Below, one piece after another: positions 54,133 to 62,650 of a stretch of DNA of 64,000 bases. The position numbers and the translations under genes are program-made. The notes beneath the pieces are model-generated. The model was given only the letters and a program-made list of their open reading frames with translations. It was not told the origin of the DNA and did not search any database. The stretch is from CAVQBJ01 sp963819075. GTDB taxonomy: Bacteria; Actinomycetota; Thermoleophilia; Solirubrobacterales; Solirubrobacteraceae. The number at the start of each line of letters is the position of its first letter. The first letter of the stretch is position 1. The stretch is from NCBI GenBank assembly GCA_963819075.1, contig CAWFUP010000001.1, positions 496,001-560,000 on the forward strand, in the 5' to 3' direction.

Positions 54133-54390
54133 TCAGCCCTCCGCAACCAGGACCACGCGGCCGCGCATTTCGCCGGCTTCGGCGCGTTCGTGGATCGCCG
54201 CGGTGTCGCTCAGAAGCCCGCGCTCGCTGACGTCCAACCGCATCTCGCCGGCGTCGATCAGGGCTGGGATCTGCGCCACCGGCCCGCAACCCGGCGACCT
54301 TGTCCGGGTTGCGAGCGAGCAGGATCGTGAGCGAGCAGCCGCGTGGCTTCGTGTCCGAGCGTCGCCGGGAGTGGTGACGAGGATCATCTG
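54133..54390 (-). pseudogene. C-terminal relic of a zinc-type oxidoreductase
   Basis: The frame ends with IPALIDAGEMRLDVSERG, DTAAIHERAEAGEM and GRVVLVAEG, the usual end of medium-chain NADPH oxidoreductases. The upstream part (LLARNPDKVAGLRAGG) lies in another frame, so a frameshift is present and the rest of the gene is missing. Confidence 0.6.
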
Positions 54391-54398
54391 TTCTGCTC

Positions 54399-55136
54399 TC
54401 AGATCGCGCTGCGGCCGCCGTCGACGGGGATAATCGCGCCGTTGATGTAGCCGGCCGACGGGGTCGCGAGGAACGTGATGACGTCGGACAGCTCGTGCAC
54501 GTCACCGAGGCGACCGAGCGGAAGCGCCTTGGCAAACTCCGTGGCCATCGCCAACCTCGGCTCCACCGACGGGGTCCGCGTCGGTCCGGGAGCGACCGCG
54601 TTGACGCGGACGTTCTGCGGCCCGAATTCGGCCGCCCACGCCTTGGTGAGCAGCTCGATCGCCGCCCGCGACGCGCCGTAGGCAGCCATGCCCGGCTGAC
54701 CGTACCCCGCGACCATCGTTGAGACATTGATAATCGATCCGCCGCCGCGCGCGGCGATCTTCGGGGCGAGCGCGGCGACGAGAAAGAACGGCGCCTTGAC
54801 GTTGATCTGGAACATACCGTCGAACGCCGCCTCGTCGGTGTCGACCGTCGGTACGAGGGCGGCAACGCCGGCAAGGTTGACCAGAACATCGATCTCGCCT
54901 GCCGCGTCTGCGACGCGCCCCACCTCGGACATCTCAGAGAAATCAGCGGCGATGAACTGCGCATCGTGCCCACCCGCCCCGATCTCCTCAACGGTGCTCG
55001 CACCGCGGGTCCCATCGCGGCCGGTGATGATCACCGACGCGCCCTTCTCGGCCATCGCCAGTGCGGTGGCGATACCAATCCCGGATGTGCCACCCGTGAT
55101 CAAAGCCCTCTTGTCTTTCAGATCCACTGTCGACAT
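54399..55136 (-). CDS. SDR oxidoreductase with YxxxR
   Basis: Classical short-chain dehydrogenase, 245 residues. Cofactor motif TGGTSGIG (14-21), NLAG in place of NNAG (87-90), Ser139 region (INVST) and Tyr153. The lysine of YxxxK is replaced: the motif reads YGASR, with Arg157. This Lys lowers the Tyr pKa and holds the ribose, so activity may be altered. It is otherwise full length, ending in PVDGGRSAI. A TetR gene lies upstream on the same strand, 136 bases away. Confidence 0.88.
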   Translation of the reverse strand: MSTVDLKDKRALITGGTSGIGIATALAMAEKGASVIITGRDGTRGASTVEEIGAGGHDAQFIAADFSEMSEVGRVADAAGEIDVLVNLAGVAALVPTVDTDEAAFDGMFQINVKAPFFLVAALAPKIAARGGGSIINVSTMVAGYGQPGMAAYGASRAAIELLTKAWAAEFGPQNVRVNAVAPGPTRTPSVEPRLAMATEFAKALPLGRLGDVHELSDVITFLATPSAGYINGAIIPVDGGRSAI

Positions 55137-55271
55137 CCCTTCGGTCGTTGGAACGCACCATCCACTCTTGCTGACGCCGACCCTAGCAGAAGTGGCTCAC
55201 ACCATCCAATACGAGTCGATCTGGCAGCACGCGCTGCGGGACGGCTTCCCGTAGGCCGTCGGTGCGGGGGC

Positions 55272-55910
55272 TCAGCGGTCGAGCGAAGTGCTCGTGCTGC
55301 TGCTGAGGGTGGCGATGAGCGTGATCATCGCGTCGAGCGCGGCCGCGAGCGGTTCTGAGTCGCGCTGGATCTGAGCGAGCAGGAGGCCGCCCTCAAGCGC
55401 GGCAAGCAAGGCCAGCGCGAGCTGGCGCGGATCGGCCTCGGGTGCGAGTCGGCCAAGCGCGTGCATCCGCAGAAGACCGGCCATGATGCTGGCCTCCCAG
55501 CGCTTGAAGGACGCCGCAAGCATTGCCCTCGCTGCGGGCTCCGTTTCGGCGAGCGCGGAACCGAGCGAACCGACCGGACAACCGCCGCGCCCGCCCGTGT
55601 CGCGGTTGTGACCGACCACGAAATCCCGCCACTCCCGCAGGCCCTCGAGGCTGCTGAGGTCAAACCGCTCCTGCGTGCCGATGGCCATGTCGGCCTGGCG
55701 CTCGATGACTGCGCGGACCAGCGCCGGCTTGTCCTCGAAGTAGTGGTAGAGCTGCGAACTGCTCACGTGTGCACCGTCGCGCACTTCCTCGACCGTCGTG
55801 CCGGCAACGCCCTGCTGAAAGATCAGCTCTGCCGCGGCGTCAACAATCCGCGCGCGCGTCGCGGCGCCCCTGCGCGTCAACCGCGGCCGACCAGAACTCC
55901 TTGCGGACAT
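55272..55910 (-). CDS. TetR-family repressor
   Basis: A 212-residue regulator. The N-terminal helix-turn-helix is complete (ATRARIVDAAAELIFQQGVA, TVEEVRDGAHVSSSQLYHYF). The C-terminal ligand domain contains the TetR_C motif GGRGGCPVGSLGSALAE common in LmrA/YxaF-type repressors. It is divergent from the SDR gene at 56138 and upstream of the SDR at 54399, so it may control both. Confidence 0.88.
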   Translation of the reverse strand: MSARSSGRPRLTRRGAATRARIVDAAAELIFQQGVAGTTVEEVRDGAHVSSSQLYHYFEDKPALVRAVIERQADMAIGTQERFDLSSLEGLREWRDFVVGHNRDTGGRGGCPVGSLGSALAETEPAARAMLAASFKRWEASIMAGLLRMHALGRLAPEADPRQLALALLAALEGGLLLAQIQRDSEPLAAALDAMITLIATLSSSTSTSLDR

Positions 55911-56137
55911 CCGGACAAGTATAGCCGTAAAACTGGCTGTGGCCTTCCATACGCTGGTCTGCTACTCTGGCCTGCATAATCCAGTTCGGCGACCAACCTA
56001 GGGCTGCTACCGCCGGGAATGCAGGAAGCCGTTGTGCTGGGCCAGGTCGAGCGGGCCTAGCCGTCGCATCTGCCCGGCGGTCCGACCACACCATTCAGCC
56101 AATCGTGGCTGAACCTACAAAGATGAGAGGGAATTCG

Positions 56138-57076
56138 ATGAGCACAACCCCGGGAGAGACCGCGTTGATCACGGGCGCGAACGTCGGGATCGGCAAGGAC
56201 ATCGCCCGGCAACTGGCACTACGTCCCGAGATCGCCAACATCTATCTGGCGTGCCGGAACCGAGATAAGGCGATAGCGGCGAGGACCGAGCTCGAAGCGC
56301 AGACCGGCCGGCGCATCTTCGACATCGCGGTCATGGACGTTTCCGATCCGAGCTCGGTCCGCGCCGGCCTGGCTGGCGTTGACGGATCGATCGACGCGCT
56401 GGTCATGAACGCCGGTGGAATGGGCGGCAAGACGCCCATGGCCTTGACCGCCGACGGGGCCACTTACATGTTCGCGCAGAACGTTCTCGGCCACGTCGTC
56501 CTGCTCGAGACGCTCCTGGCCGAGGACCGGCTTGGCGAGGTGGCGGTCTTCGCTGGAAGCGAAGCAGCCAGGGGGCTTCCGAGGATGGGGTTCAAACGGC
56601 CGTCGTTCGTCTCAAAGTCCGCCGACGAGCTCGCGACTGTCATCGACGGCAGCTTTTTCGCCGGCCGCAAACCTGACGTCAACTTGGCCTATGGGCAGGC
56701 CAAGTTGCTCGGCATCCTCTGGATGGCCTCCCTGGCCCGCCAATACCCCGACCGCAAATTCGTCTCCGTGAGCCCCGGCAACACCACCGGCACGCACGCA
56801 CCCGACGACCTCGCATTGGGGTTCCGTATCGCGGCCAAATACGTCATGCCTCATCTGGGCATTTCACACAACCTGGATGTGGGCGCAAAGCGACTGGTCG
56901 ACGGAGTCACCGATTCAACCCTGTCAAGCGGCGTGTTCTACGCCAGCGCGGCTGGCAAGATGAAGGGTCCCTTGGTAGACCAAACGGACATCTTCCCCGA
57001 CCTGGCTGACCCGTCGTTTCAGGACCAGGCCAACGAAGCGATCCACCGCTTCATCACCGCAAAGACAGTCGCGTAA
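56138..57076 (+). CDS. SDR-family oxidoreductase
   Basis: A 312-residue short-chain dehydrogenase of the longer type. Cofactor motif ALITGANVGIGKDIA, then LVMNAGGMGG, Ser in VFAGSEAARG and YGQAKLL with the standard Tyr-x-x-x-Lys. ATG 56138 has GAGAGGG eight bases upstream. It is divergent from the TetR gene and followed by the VOC gene in the same direction. Confidence 0.85.
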   Translation: MSTTPGETALITGANVGIGKDIARQLALRPEIANIYLACRNRDKAIAARTELEAQTGRRIFDIAVMDVSDPSSVRAGLAGVDGSIDALVMNAGGMGGKTPMALTADGATYMFAQNVLGHVVLLETLLAEDRLGEVAVFAGSEAARGLPRMGFKRPSFVSKSADELATVIDGSFFAGRKPDVNLAYGQAKLLGILWMASLARQYPDRKFVSVSPGNTTGTHAPDDLALGFRIAAKYVMPHLGISHNLDVGAKRLVDGVTDSTLSSGVFYASAAGKMKGPLVDQTDIFPDLADPSFQDQANEAIHRFITAKTVA

Positions 57077-57186
57077 CACCTCGCCGACTGGTTTCCAGAG
57101 ACATCGTGAAACCACTCACCGCTGAGGTCACAATGCCTCCAAGACCCTTGGCTCGCGCCGCCCTCAACGATTAAGGGAGAACTGAC

Positions 57187-57615
57187 ATGGCACCGTTCCC
57201 GGCCCCCGAAACGGGCATCCTGCTCACCCACTTCATCGTCTCCGAGGACATCGCTCGCTCGCGAGACTTCTACGCAAATGTCCTCGGCGGCGAAATCGTC
57301 TCCGAACAGCCCGCCGTCGTCGCGCTCGCCAACAGCTGGATCATCATCAACACGGGCGGTGGCCCAACCGACGACAAGCCAGCCGTGACGCTGACGGCAC
57401 CCGGTCCCGACACGACAAGCACGTTCCTGAATATCCGTGTCGCCAACATCCAAGAGGTCTATGAAGACTGGAGCGCCAAGGGAGCCCAGTTCTTGACCGC
57501 GCCAGTCGACCACGGCGTCGAGCTGCGTTGCTATCTGCACGATCCGGACGGGCACCTGATCGAGGTCGGCCAGTCGAACCGTGACTGGCTGAAGGAGCGC
57601 GGCTTGCTCGAGTAA
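57187..57615 (+). CDS. VOC-family (glyoxalase/dioxygenase fold) protein
   Basis: A 142-residue protein with two beta-alpha-beta-beta-beta modules. It begins ILLTHFIVSEDIARSRDFYA (first metal ligand His in THFIV) and ends RCYLHDPDGHLIEVGQSNRD (second His and the metal-binding Glu). AAGGGAGA lies upstream of the ATG. Probably a small-molecule-modifying or resistance enzyme; the substrate is unknown. It lies 110 bases after the SDR gene, perhaps in one operon. Confidence 0.85.
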   Translation: MAPFPAPETGILLTHFIVSEDIARSRDFYANVLGGEIVSEQPAVVALANSWIIINTGGGPTDDKPAVTLTAPGPDTTSTFLNIRVANIQEVYEDWSAKGAQFLTAPVDHGVELRCYLHDPDGHLIEVGQSNRDWLKERGLLE

Positions 57616-57836
57616 GCGCAAGCCCACGTACAACGCGAAGCTGCGCAGCTCGCAGGATCGAAGGGACCGCGCTGAAATCCGCAACCAGTCGTCGTGATAG
57701 GAGCCCGCAACCTCGGCGGCGCGATCATTTGATCACTTCCTTGCCCTTGGCTGGAACGCGGCGGGCGTGGCTCGGGCGGCGCGCTGGTGCAGCTCACTCG
57801 CGGATCCGCGCGGCGGGCGATGACTGACTAAGCGAG

Positions 57837-58442
57837 ATGACTGACTCTGTAACGAGCGGGAGGCCAGGGAAACGAGACCGCCCGATAGCTGGCACGCGCG
57901 AAACGATTTATCGCCAAGGAGTCGAAGCCACGACCATCGCGGACATCGCGGAGGCCCCCGACGTGCCGGCCGGCAACGTCTACTACTACTTCAAGTCCAA
58001 AGAGGAGCTCGTCGCCGCTGCAATCGACTCCTACGCCCAAGAAAGCCGTGAGCGGCTGTCGTGGCTCGAGCAGCAGCACCGTAGCCCTAGGGCTCGCCTG
58101 AAGGTGCTTGTTCGACTGCTCGTGTCACAGGCCGATCAGGTGGTGCTGTACGGCTGCCCGAGAGGGAGCTTGTGCTCAGAACTCGACAAGCAAGATAACG
58201 GCCTTGCTCAAGCCTGTAGAGAGCTCATGCATATGCCGATCGTTTGGATCGAGCAGCAGTTCAAGGCGATGGGCAGGCGCGATGCTCGCGACCTAGCGTT
58301 CGCCCTGCTGGCGTCATACGAGGGGATGGCGCTCCTTACGAATACGTTTCGTGATCCCGAACTGATGATCCGCGAGGGGCGCCGCCTCGAGCGTTGGATC
58401 GACTCGCTCGCTCGCGACTCCAAGGTCGCGCCCACTGGCTAG
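57837..58442 (+). CDS. TetR-family regulator
   Basis: A 201-residue regulator. Helix-turn-helix TIADIAEAPDVPAGNVYYYF and the C-terminal domain typical of the TetR_C_6 type (VLYGCPRGSLCSELDKQ). AGCGAG directly precedes the ATG. Same strand as the SDR and VOC genes; a local regulator by position. Confidence 0.87.
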   Translation: MTDSVTSGRPGKRDRPIAGTRETIYRQGVEATTIADIAEAPDVPAGNVYYYFKSKEELVAAAIDSYAQESRERLSWLEQQHRSPRARLKVLVRLLVSQADQVVLYGCPRGSLCSELDKQDNGLAQACRELMHMPIVWIEQQFKAMGRRDARDLAFALLASYEGMALLTNTFRDPELMIREGRRLERWIDSLARDSKVAPTG

Positions 58443-58868
58443 AACAGGCGGACCCACTGGCTGGAACAGCCGGAAGGAGGCGGGTCTGGCTTTGGTCACG
58501 ACGCACCCGGCATCAGCTCCAACGGCTACTAGAGCCGGGCGTGCTCTCCGCCACGCGAGCCATCGTCCGGCTCCGGACCCGCTTCGATGCCCGGACGGGC
58601 CCGTCAGCCCAGAGGCTGCCGGTCCTCGTTTGCGCGGAAGGCTCGCCTGCCGCTGACGATCGCTTCCGCGTTCGGGAGCCCGCTCACCGCGCGATCGGAT
58701 CGGCGACGTTTGACTCGTTGGAATCGATCTCGAACTGCTGGGCTGCCGGCGATCGCATTCGCCCAGAGGGAACTCGGGCGCATGACCCATAAGGTGCGAT
58801 AACGGGAGTTATCACTCCTCTGCTCACCCGTCTTGACGCATGCTCCTGTTGGGAGGACTCGCTGGTTG
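58443..58868. other. Convergent gap with a palindrome
   Basis: About 425 bases without a supportable gene. GATAAC-GGGA-GTTATC, a perfect 6-bp inverted repeat with 4-bp spacer, lies at 58798-58813, near the end of the antiporter gene. Confidence 0.4.
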
Positions 58869-60074
58869 CTAAGCGGTCCGTGCCTCGTCTTGTGATCGCT
58901 GCGCGATCCACTTGATGCCCGCGGTCTCGGTCAGCCCATGGAGGATCACGGATGTCACGACGGCTAGCGCGGCGATGTTGAAGATCCGTACGCCAGCGGG
59001 GATCTGGCGGGCCAAGATCAAGAGCGAGAACGTCATGGTTGCGACGCCCTTCGGTCCAAACCAGGCCATGAACGCCTTGGCCGCACGGTCGAGTCCCGTC
59101 CCGGCGAGAGCAAGCCAGATGGCGACCGGACGAGCGCATAGGAGGGTGGCGATGACGACACCGAGCGCGGCCCACCCGTCGGCGGTCAGGCCCTTCAGCG
59201 TGAGCAGTGAGCCGAAGACGGCGAACACCCCGAGCTTGACGATCTCGGTGATCTCGCCGACTCCTTCGGCGACGTGTTCACGCAGGTCGGCTCGGCGGAT
59301 GCCGATGACGATGGCGGCGACGAACACCGCGATCAGTCCGTTTCCGTGTGGGGGCAAGACGGTCAGGCTGTAGGTCGCGAACGCGATCCCGAGCCCGTAC
59401 AGGGCCTTCTGCTGGTCAGGTATGCGCGCGGCGTTGCCGGGCGACAACAGGATGGACCCGACGACACCGCAAACGAGCCCGTACGCCACGCCGAGGCCGA
59501 CGTCCTGCAGCACGAAGTGCCACCAGACGAAATGACCCGATGTCGCCTGGAGCGCGGCCGCCAGCGCGAGCACGGCCGGGAGCGCAAGCCCGTCGTTGAG
59601 GCCCGACTCGAGGTTCAGCGAGTGGCGAACGACCGGGGGTACTCGCGGGTCCGTCACCACGCCGGAGGAGAGGATCGGATCGGTCGGCGAGAGCAGCGCG
59701 CCGAGCAGGAAGGACTCCAGCCAGGTCAGACCGATGAGAACGTGGGTGACGACGGCGACGATCGCCGCCGTCAGCGGCATGCCGATCGCGAGCTTGCGTA
59801 GCGGGACGCGCCACTGGCGCAGCAGCACTTCGGAGTCCACCTCGAGCCCGTCGCGGAACAGGATCACGATCAGAGCGACGGTAGACAGATCGTCGACGAA
59901 CTCGGAGTTGGGCGCGAAGTGCAGAACGCCGGTAGCGCCATCGCCGAGCAGGAACCCGGCCAACACGAACGCGGCCGCGAGCGAGACGACGCTGCGACCG
60001 GCCAGGCCCGAAAGGAGCGCCCCGAGCACGAGCAGACCACCGAGCACGCCTGCCGCCGTCTGAAACGAGGTCAC
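58869..60074 (-). CDS. CPA-family cation:proton antiporter
   Basis: A 401-residue transporter with about 12 helices. Motifs of the NhaP/CPA1-like group are present: FRDGLEVDSEVLLRQW, LLSPTDPILSSGV (TM5 region) and LESGLNDGLALP, with the Asn-Asp pair that carries cation and proton. A late MAWFGPKGVATMTFSLLIL helix is also typical. GTG 60074, no strong ribosome site. There is no C-terminal regulatory (TrkA) domain. Likely role: Na+(K+)/H+ exchange, pH and salt homeostasis. Confidence 0.88.
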   Translation of the reverse strand: MTSFQTAAGVLGGLLVLGALLSGLAGRSVVSLAAAFVLAGFLLGDGATGVLHFAPNSEFVDDLSTVALIVILFRDGLEVDSEVLLRQWRVPLRKLAIGMPLTAAIVAVVTHVLIGLTWLESFLLGALLSPTDPILSSGVVTDPRVPPVVRHSLNLESGLNDGLALPAVLALAAALQATSGHFVWWHFVLQDVGLGVAYGLVCGVVGSILLSPGNAARIPDQQKALYGLGIAFATYSLTVLPPHGNGLIAVFVAAIVIGIRRADLREHVAEGVGEITEIVKLGVFAVFGSLLTLKGLTADGWAALGVVIATLLCARPVAIWLALAGTGLDRAAKAFMAWFGPKGVATMTFSLLILARQIPAGVRIFNIAALAVVTSVILHGLTETAGIKWIAQRSQDEARTA

Positions 60075-60237
60075 GTGCCCAGCCTGTCAGATGTCGCGCG
60101 TTGCACGACGCCGGGGATCCCACGCCCGTTTCGGCTCGCTTGCGCTCGGCGCCGTTCATCGCCAGCGGGGTGACGACCCGCGCGCGAGGACGCCGCGCGG
60201 TCTAAACGCTTCGTCGTCGGCTTCGCCTGGCAGACTG

Positions 60238-60654
60238 TTGACCTTGCGACGTAGACACGCTCACCTGCGCCTACGGGTCGTCGTCGACGATCAGCCGGTG
60301 GGCTCGCACACATGCTTTCGCCGCGTTACACCGAACCTGCTGGTGTGGGAGAGCGTCGTTCCAGAACTCGGGGTCGAGCTGCACTCGGCCTACACCGGCC
60401 GTCGCGGGAGCGACGCGCGTGTGGAGCACCTGGCGCTTACGCCTGCGGTCGTCGACGTCGAGAAGACAGACATGGACAGCGACGGGCCGCCGCTGCTCAG
60501 CGACACCGAGCACGGCTTGCGTGACCACGTCCTGCGCTTTCAGGAGCTGATACAGCAGTCTGGTCACCGCGCTCGCGTCACGCAGACTGGTTCCCTGCCG
60601 CGCCGCCTTCGCGTCGGCGGGTGGCTGACGCGCGCGCGCCGCGGCGGGCGCTGA
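60238..60654 (+). CDS. Possible small protein with NERD-like segment
   Basis: A 138-codon frame from TTG 60238. LLVWESVVPELGVELHSAYT then GRRGSDARVEHLALTPAVV resembles the nuclease-related NERD pattern (RRGSxAxxxHLxxxPxxVxVxD), but the catalytic core is not complete. The opposite strand is also open. It ends 50 bases before leader element A. Weak call; it may be a relic. Confidence 0.3.
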   Translation: MTLRRRHAHLRLRVVVDDQPVGSHTCFRRVTPNLLVWESVVPELGVELHSAYTGRRGSDARVEHLALTPAVVDVEKTDMDSDGPPLLSDTEHGLRDHVLRFQELIQQSGHRARVTQTGSLPRRLRVGGWLTRARRGGR

Positions 60655-60703
60655 GTCTCTCGCAGCGTCTCAAGCGGCGGGGCGGGGCGGTATTGTCCGC
60701 TGC

Positions 60704-60756
60704 GGTGTGCCGGGAAGACTGGTCGGCGACCCGTCGTCGACCAGTTTGGAGTCCAG
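60704..60756 (+). promoter_or_regulatory. Leader element A (candidate cation-responsive RNA switch)
   Basis: A 53-nt element starting GGTGTGCCGGGAAG and ending at ATG 60757. It contains ACTGGTCG...CGACCAGT, an 8-bp hairpin arm pair, with GGAG just after the hairpin. The same element lies in the same position before the gene at 62505. From memory it resembles the nhaA-I-type leaders found before actinobacterial antiporter genes. A role in controlling ribosome access is inferred. Confidence 0.55.
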
Positions 60757-60852
60757 ATGGCAGCATCCGCAATCCGGTCCCGCAGGCCGCTGACTCCCGA
60801 GGCGGGCCTGGCCATCTCGCACCTCGTCGGCCTTTGCGCGCTGGCGCGGTGA
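60757..60852 (+). CDS. Small leader ORF before the cation exchanger
   Basis: A 31-codon ORF (MAASAIRSRRPLTPEAG...). It has a good ribosome site (GGAG five bases before ATG) and starts exactly where leader element A ends. Its TGA lies six bases before the GTG of the exchanger, in the same frame. It could be a translational-coupling peptide, or a remnant of a longer N-terminus. Confidence 0.4.
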   Translation: MAASAIRSRRPLTPEAGLAISHLVGLCALAR

Positions 60853-60858
60853 CGACGA

Positions 60859-61845
60859 GTGTCCGTGTTGCTGGCCGTGCCGCTGTTCGTGTGCTCGCTG
60901 CTCGTCACGTTGGCCGCGGCGCGGGCGTTTGCGCAACGACTGGACCGGCTGGGCGCGCGGTTTGGGCTTCCCGACGTGCTCGTCGGACTATTAACGGCGC
61001 TCGCCGCGGACGGTCCTGAGATCTCGTCCGCGCTCGTCGCGTTGGCGAAGGGCGCGCGCAGCACCAGCGTCGGCGTGATAGTCGGTTCGAACGTGTTCAA
61101 CCTTGCGGCGATGATCGGGCTGAGCGCACTGGTGGCCGGCAGCGTGCGCCTACCACGAGCGACACTGCTGCTCGAGGGCCTGGTCGGCGCGCTGGCCACG
61201 CTGATCGTGGCCGGCGTTCTCCTCGGCTGGGTCGCGCCGGTCGTGGCCGTGATTCTGTTGGTCTGCGTCGGCGGGCCCTACTTGCTGCTGCTGATCCATG
61301 GGGCGCCATCCTCAGCTCGGGGTCCGCTCGCCAGCAGCCTGGCGCGAGTCGTGGCTCACCGCCAACCCCCGCCGCCGGCGCCGGAGCGCCGTGCGGACCC
61401 CACACATCACCTGCTGGCACTGGTCGTGCTCGACGTCACGCTGATCGTCGCCGGGAGCGCCGGAATGGTCCAATCGGCGCTGACGCTGGGCGACCGCTGG
61501 CACGTCTCTAACGCGGTGCTCGGCGTGCTGATTCTCGCTCCGCTGACGAGCATCCCCAACGCGCTCACCGGAGTCCGACTCGGGGCCACGCGGCGCGGAT
61601 CGGCACTCGTCAGCGAGACGTTCAACAGCAACACGATCAACCTCGCCTTCGGCGTGGCCGTACCCGCCCTGTTTGTTGGCGTTGGCGCTACCTCGGCACT
61701 CGGCCGCGTGGATATCGCGTGGCTGATCGCGATGACGGCGCTATGCCTTCTGCTACTGGCCCAACGCAAGGGGATCCATCGCGTGGGCGCGTCCGCCCTG
61801 ATCTGCCTCTACCTTGCGTTCGTGGCGCTCCAGCTCACGGCTTGA
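60859..61845 (+). CDS. Ca2+/cation exchanger-family membrane protein (CaCA)
   Basis: A 328-residue sodium/calcium exchanger-like protein with two inverted repeats of about five helices. The alpha-repeat motifs are GPEISSALVALAKGA with VGSNVFNL (repeat 1) and SIPNALTGVRLG with FNSNTINLAF (repeat 2), carrying the acidic/Asn cation ligands; repeat 2 is less acidic than in classical exchangers. GTG 60859 has no own ribosome site; translation is probably coupled to the 31-codon ORF just upstream and governed by leader element A. Confidence 0.85.
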   Translation: MSVLLAVPLFVCSLLVTLAAARAFAQRLDRLGARFGLPDVLVGLLTALAADGPEISSALVALAKGARSTSVGVIVGSNVFNLAAMIGLSALVAGSVRLPRATLLLEGLVGALATLIVAGVLLGWVAPVVAVILLVCVGGPYLLLLIHGAPSSARGPLASSLARVVAHRQPPPPAPERRADPTHHLLALVVLDVTLIVAGSAGMVQSALTLGDRWHVSNAVLGVLILAPLTSIPNALTGVRLGATRRGSALVSETFNSNTINLAFGVAVPALFVGVGATSALGRVDIAWLIAMTALCLLLLAQRKGIHRVGASALICLYLAFVALQLTA

Positions 61846-61965
61846 GCACGGTACGCCGGCGCGAGTGGGTGACCGCCACCGAGGGCCGCGGTCGCACCGA
61901 AGCCGCGCCGGGCAGCGGCGCGGCGTCGCCGTAGCGTGGCGAGCGCAGTCCGGGTTCGAGCACGG

Positions 61966-62505
61966 TCACGGCTCATCGCAGAACCCGGCTGTCGCGGACC
62001 GGAACACGCGGGCGAGCGTGCCTGGTGGGCTGTGCTGGTACAGCGGGCCATGGCCATCGGTCAGCAGGCGGCGCACACGCGCGATGGCCTGAGCAGGAAC
62101 CTCGCCGTTGCCGCGCAGGCACAGCGCGAGGCGGCGCAGCTCCGGCGCGGCCCACAGCACTTCCACGCGACACAGCGGAACGGCCGGCCCGTAGCCGCGG
62201 CGCGCTGGACGGTGGGCTTCGGCGAGATGCGCCTCGAGCGCGTCAGCGAGTCGCTCTCGCGCGCGGCGTGTCGTCAACTGCTGCGCACGCCGATGCAACA
62301 CCCGATCACTCGTCGGGTCGTCGCCCCTCGCGAGCGCTCGATCCAAACGCGGCGCCTGGACGCGCGCGGCGATCGCCACCACCACGGACCACGATCGCGC
62401 GCGCAGCGAGGGGACGCCCTCCTTGAGCGAAGACCGCTCGGACTGCGGTGTCGTCGCCGGCAGCGTGCCGGCAAGACGCTCCGGAGCGATGTGCGGGTCG
62501 GCCAC
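61966..62505 (-). CDS. Hypothetical protein controlled by leader element B
   Basis: A 179-residue basic, probably soluble helical protein (VLHRRAQQLTTRRARERLAD, AALEAHLAEAH-type helices, then LCRVEVLWAAPELRRLALCL and QHSPPGTLARVFRSATAGFC). GTG 62505 has GAGGAGG upstream. No known domain. The upstream element equals that before the exchanger gene, so it probably works in ion homeostasis. It is convergent with the exchanger and downstream of the APC permease. Confidence 0.6.
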   Translation of the reverse strand: MADPHIAPERLAGTLPATTPQSERSSLKEGVPSLRARSWSVVVAIAARVQAPRLDRALARGDDPTSDRVLHRRAQQLTTRRARERLADALEAHLAEAHRPARRGYGPAVPLCRVEVLWAAPELRRLALCLRGNGEVPAQAIARVRRLLTDGHGPLYQHSPPGTLARVFRSATAGFCDEP

Positions 62506-62558
62506 GTGGCCTCCTCGGGGGTCGACAACCAGCCGCCGACCAGTCTTCCCGGCACACC
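62506..62558 (-). promoter_or_regulatory. Leader element B
   Basis: Read on the minus strand, the element begins GGTGTGCCGGGAAG, identical to element A for the first 25 bases, continues with a GTCGACC arm and the ribosome site GAGGAGG, and ends directly at GTG 62505. Its length to the start codon is 53 nt, the same as element A. Confidence 0.55.
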
Positions 62559-62650
62559 TGCGCTTACCGTACTCCCCCGCGTCGCCGTTTGCACGACTTC
62601 GCGGTGCGCGGCACCCAACGCGGGCTGGCGCGTCGCTCGCGGCTGCGGCG

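Noticed and set aside
60704..62558. Inverted copies read as transposon ends of a 1.85-kb element
   Set aside because: Both copies end exactly at start codons with ribosome sites in register. The enclosed genes are an exchanger and a hypothetical protein, no transposase or duplication is seen, and a leader RNA explains the data better.
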